From: Archivesica marissinica
Taxonomy: Eukaryota > Mollusca > Bivalvia > Venerida > Vesicomyidae
Assembly (NCBI GenBank): GCA_014843695.1
Contig: CM026390.1
Coordinates: forward strand, 56,197,624-56,261,623
Length of the DNA stretch: 64,000 nt
Direction: 5' to 3'
Of the stretch, positions 63,336 through 64,000 are shown one piece after another. Every line of letters begins with the position of its first letter. The stretch's first letter is position 1. The position numbers and the translations under genes were made by a program. The notes beneath the pieces are model-generated. The model saw nothing but the letters and a program-made list of their open reading frames with translations. It searched no databases and had not been told where the DNA came from.

Positions 63336-63556
63336 AACTTTATTTAACGTCGCTACCGGTCGCCGATTTGAGCGACGGACAGCCTGAATTTATCTAAGAA
63401 CACTTTTCCTGGGCAGGCTCCAGCGGTTAACCAGTACATCCGTAACTGCCAACTTGTTCATATAAAGAGTCTGAGCAGAGGTCGAACCAGTGACCATCAG
63501 TGATGATAGGGTTGCAATGGTATACAAATCAGCGATCTTAACCACTCGACGACGGA
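63336..63556 (-). mobile_element. tRNA-derived SINE (Ser/Leu-like head) with the Thr-family 3' tail
   Basis: The minus-strand head reads CCGTCGTCGAGTGGTTAAGA, TCGCTGATTTGTATACC and CACTGGTTCGACC (B box). The 3' part is GCTCAAATCGGCGACCGGTA then GCGACGTTAAATAAAG, which corresponds to the tail of the Thr-like SINEs (GGGCAACCGGTAGCGACG). Body sequence between them differs. Confidence 0.68.
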
Positions 63557-63617
63557 GGTGGACTGGATTACAGTTCCATTGACTGTAACATATAAGGCTA
63601 TCACTAAACAGTGGTCA

Positions 63618-63894
63618 CGGATCAGTGGTCCAGTTGTTACTGACACGTTGGACTTGTAATACACGGAACGCAAGTTCGATCCTTCCCTAAAAGTATTTTA
63701 TATCAGAGTTTTAAACCGAGGTATCGTGTCGGTGCTTTACATCGTGCATGTAAAAGAACCATAGGAGACTCTCGTATGGGTCTCTGTCTGTATCACTGCA
63801 CAATCCCTACACAATCTAAAATGACTAATCTCTTCAGGAGGCGTCGTTCATGTGGACAACCGGTAGCAACGATAAATAAGCGTAAAACACACAC
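63618..63894 (+). mobile_element. Diverged copy of the Thr-like SINE
   Basis: The head has GGTCCAGTTGTTACTGACAC, GTTGGACTTGTAATACACGG and AAGTTCGATCC. Loop base GGT is changed to TTGT, and there is a deletion after the B box. The tail GGACAACCGGTAGCAACGAT with AAATAAGCGTAAAACACACA is well conserved. Confidence 0.8.
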
Positions 63895-63911
63895 TATCCG
63901 GCGGTTTGATT

Positions 63912-64000
63912 TATGTTCAGTTGTAGACCATTGGACTCGCTTCTCATTACATAAACATGGTTCGATTCCTCTGTACTGTATTTCATTTACAAGCATAAAC
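63912..64000 (+). mobile_element. tRNA-like SINE head cut by the window end
   Basis: CAGTTGTAGACCATTGGACT, CGCTTCTCATTACATAAACA and TGGTTCGATTCC give A-box- and B-box-like blocks at normal spacing. The body lies outside the window. Confidence 0.45.

Overview
The window looks like a piece of a eukaryotic nuclear genome, most probably a bivalve or other mollusc. There are no bacterial or phage genes, operons or ribosome-binding sites. The only convincing coding sequence ends at a consensus splice donor. At least a dozen tRNA-derived SINE copies or fragments are scattered through the unique DNA. Most of the rest is tandem repeat: three large satellites (about 15.3, 18.7 and 10.5 kb) and many shorter minisatellites fill roughly three quarters of the window. 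The mollusc assignment is an inference from the style of the SINEs and palindromic elements; no species call can be made.

Layout. 1-7267 holds a small inverted-repeat element, eight short arrays (unit lengths 44, 45, 30, about 43, 34, 19, about 57 and mixed 17-33 bp), SINE pieces and AT-rich unique DNA. 7268-8267 is a run of exactly 1000 N, an assembly gap. 8268-23582 is a 15-bp satellite with kilobase-scale internal duplications. 23583-26620 is an island of unique DNA with one minus-strand first coding exon of a two-transmembrane protein and a SINE upstream of it. 26621-45277 is a composite satellite: a 22-bp monomer (with 18- and 16-bp deletion forms) interrupted nine times by a conserved 127-bp spacer. 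45278-51871 is SINE-rich unique DNA with a 17-bp array, two foldback structures and a dense SINE nest at 47.2-49.8 kb. 51872-62367 is a 38-bp satellite. 62368-64000 is SINE-rich unique DNA cut by the window end.

How it fits together. The two-transmembrane exon at 24.2-25.0 kb is the only candidate protein gene. It sits between two large satellites, and its first intron starts only about 630 bp from the 15-bp array, so that intron may run across the array. The hundreds of long open frames inside the arrays are periodic by-products of units lacking stop triplets on one strand and are not annotated as genes. I do not see a new multi-gene system. The most unusual items are the spacer-punctuated composite satellite, an A/C-only 61-nt tract replacing one expected spacer, nested duplications in the 15-bp satellite, a minisatellite that grew inside a SINE, and two foldback structures.
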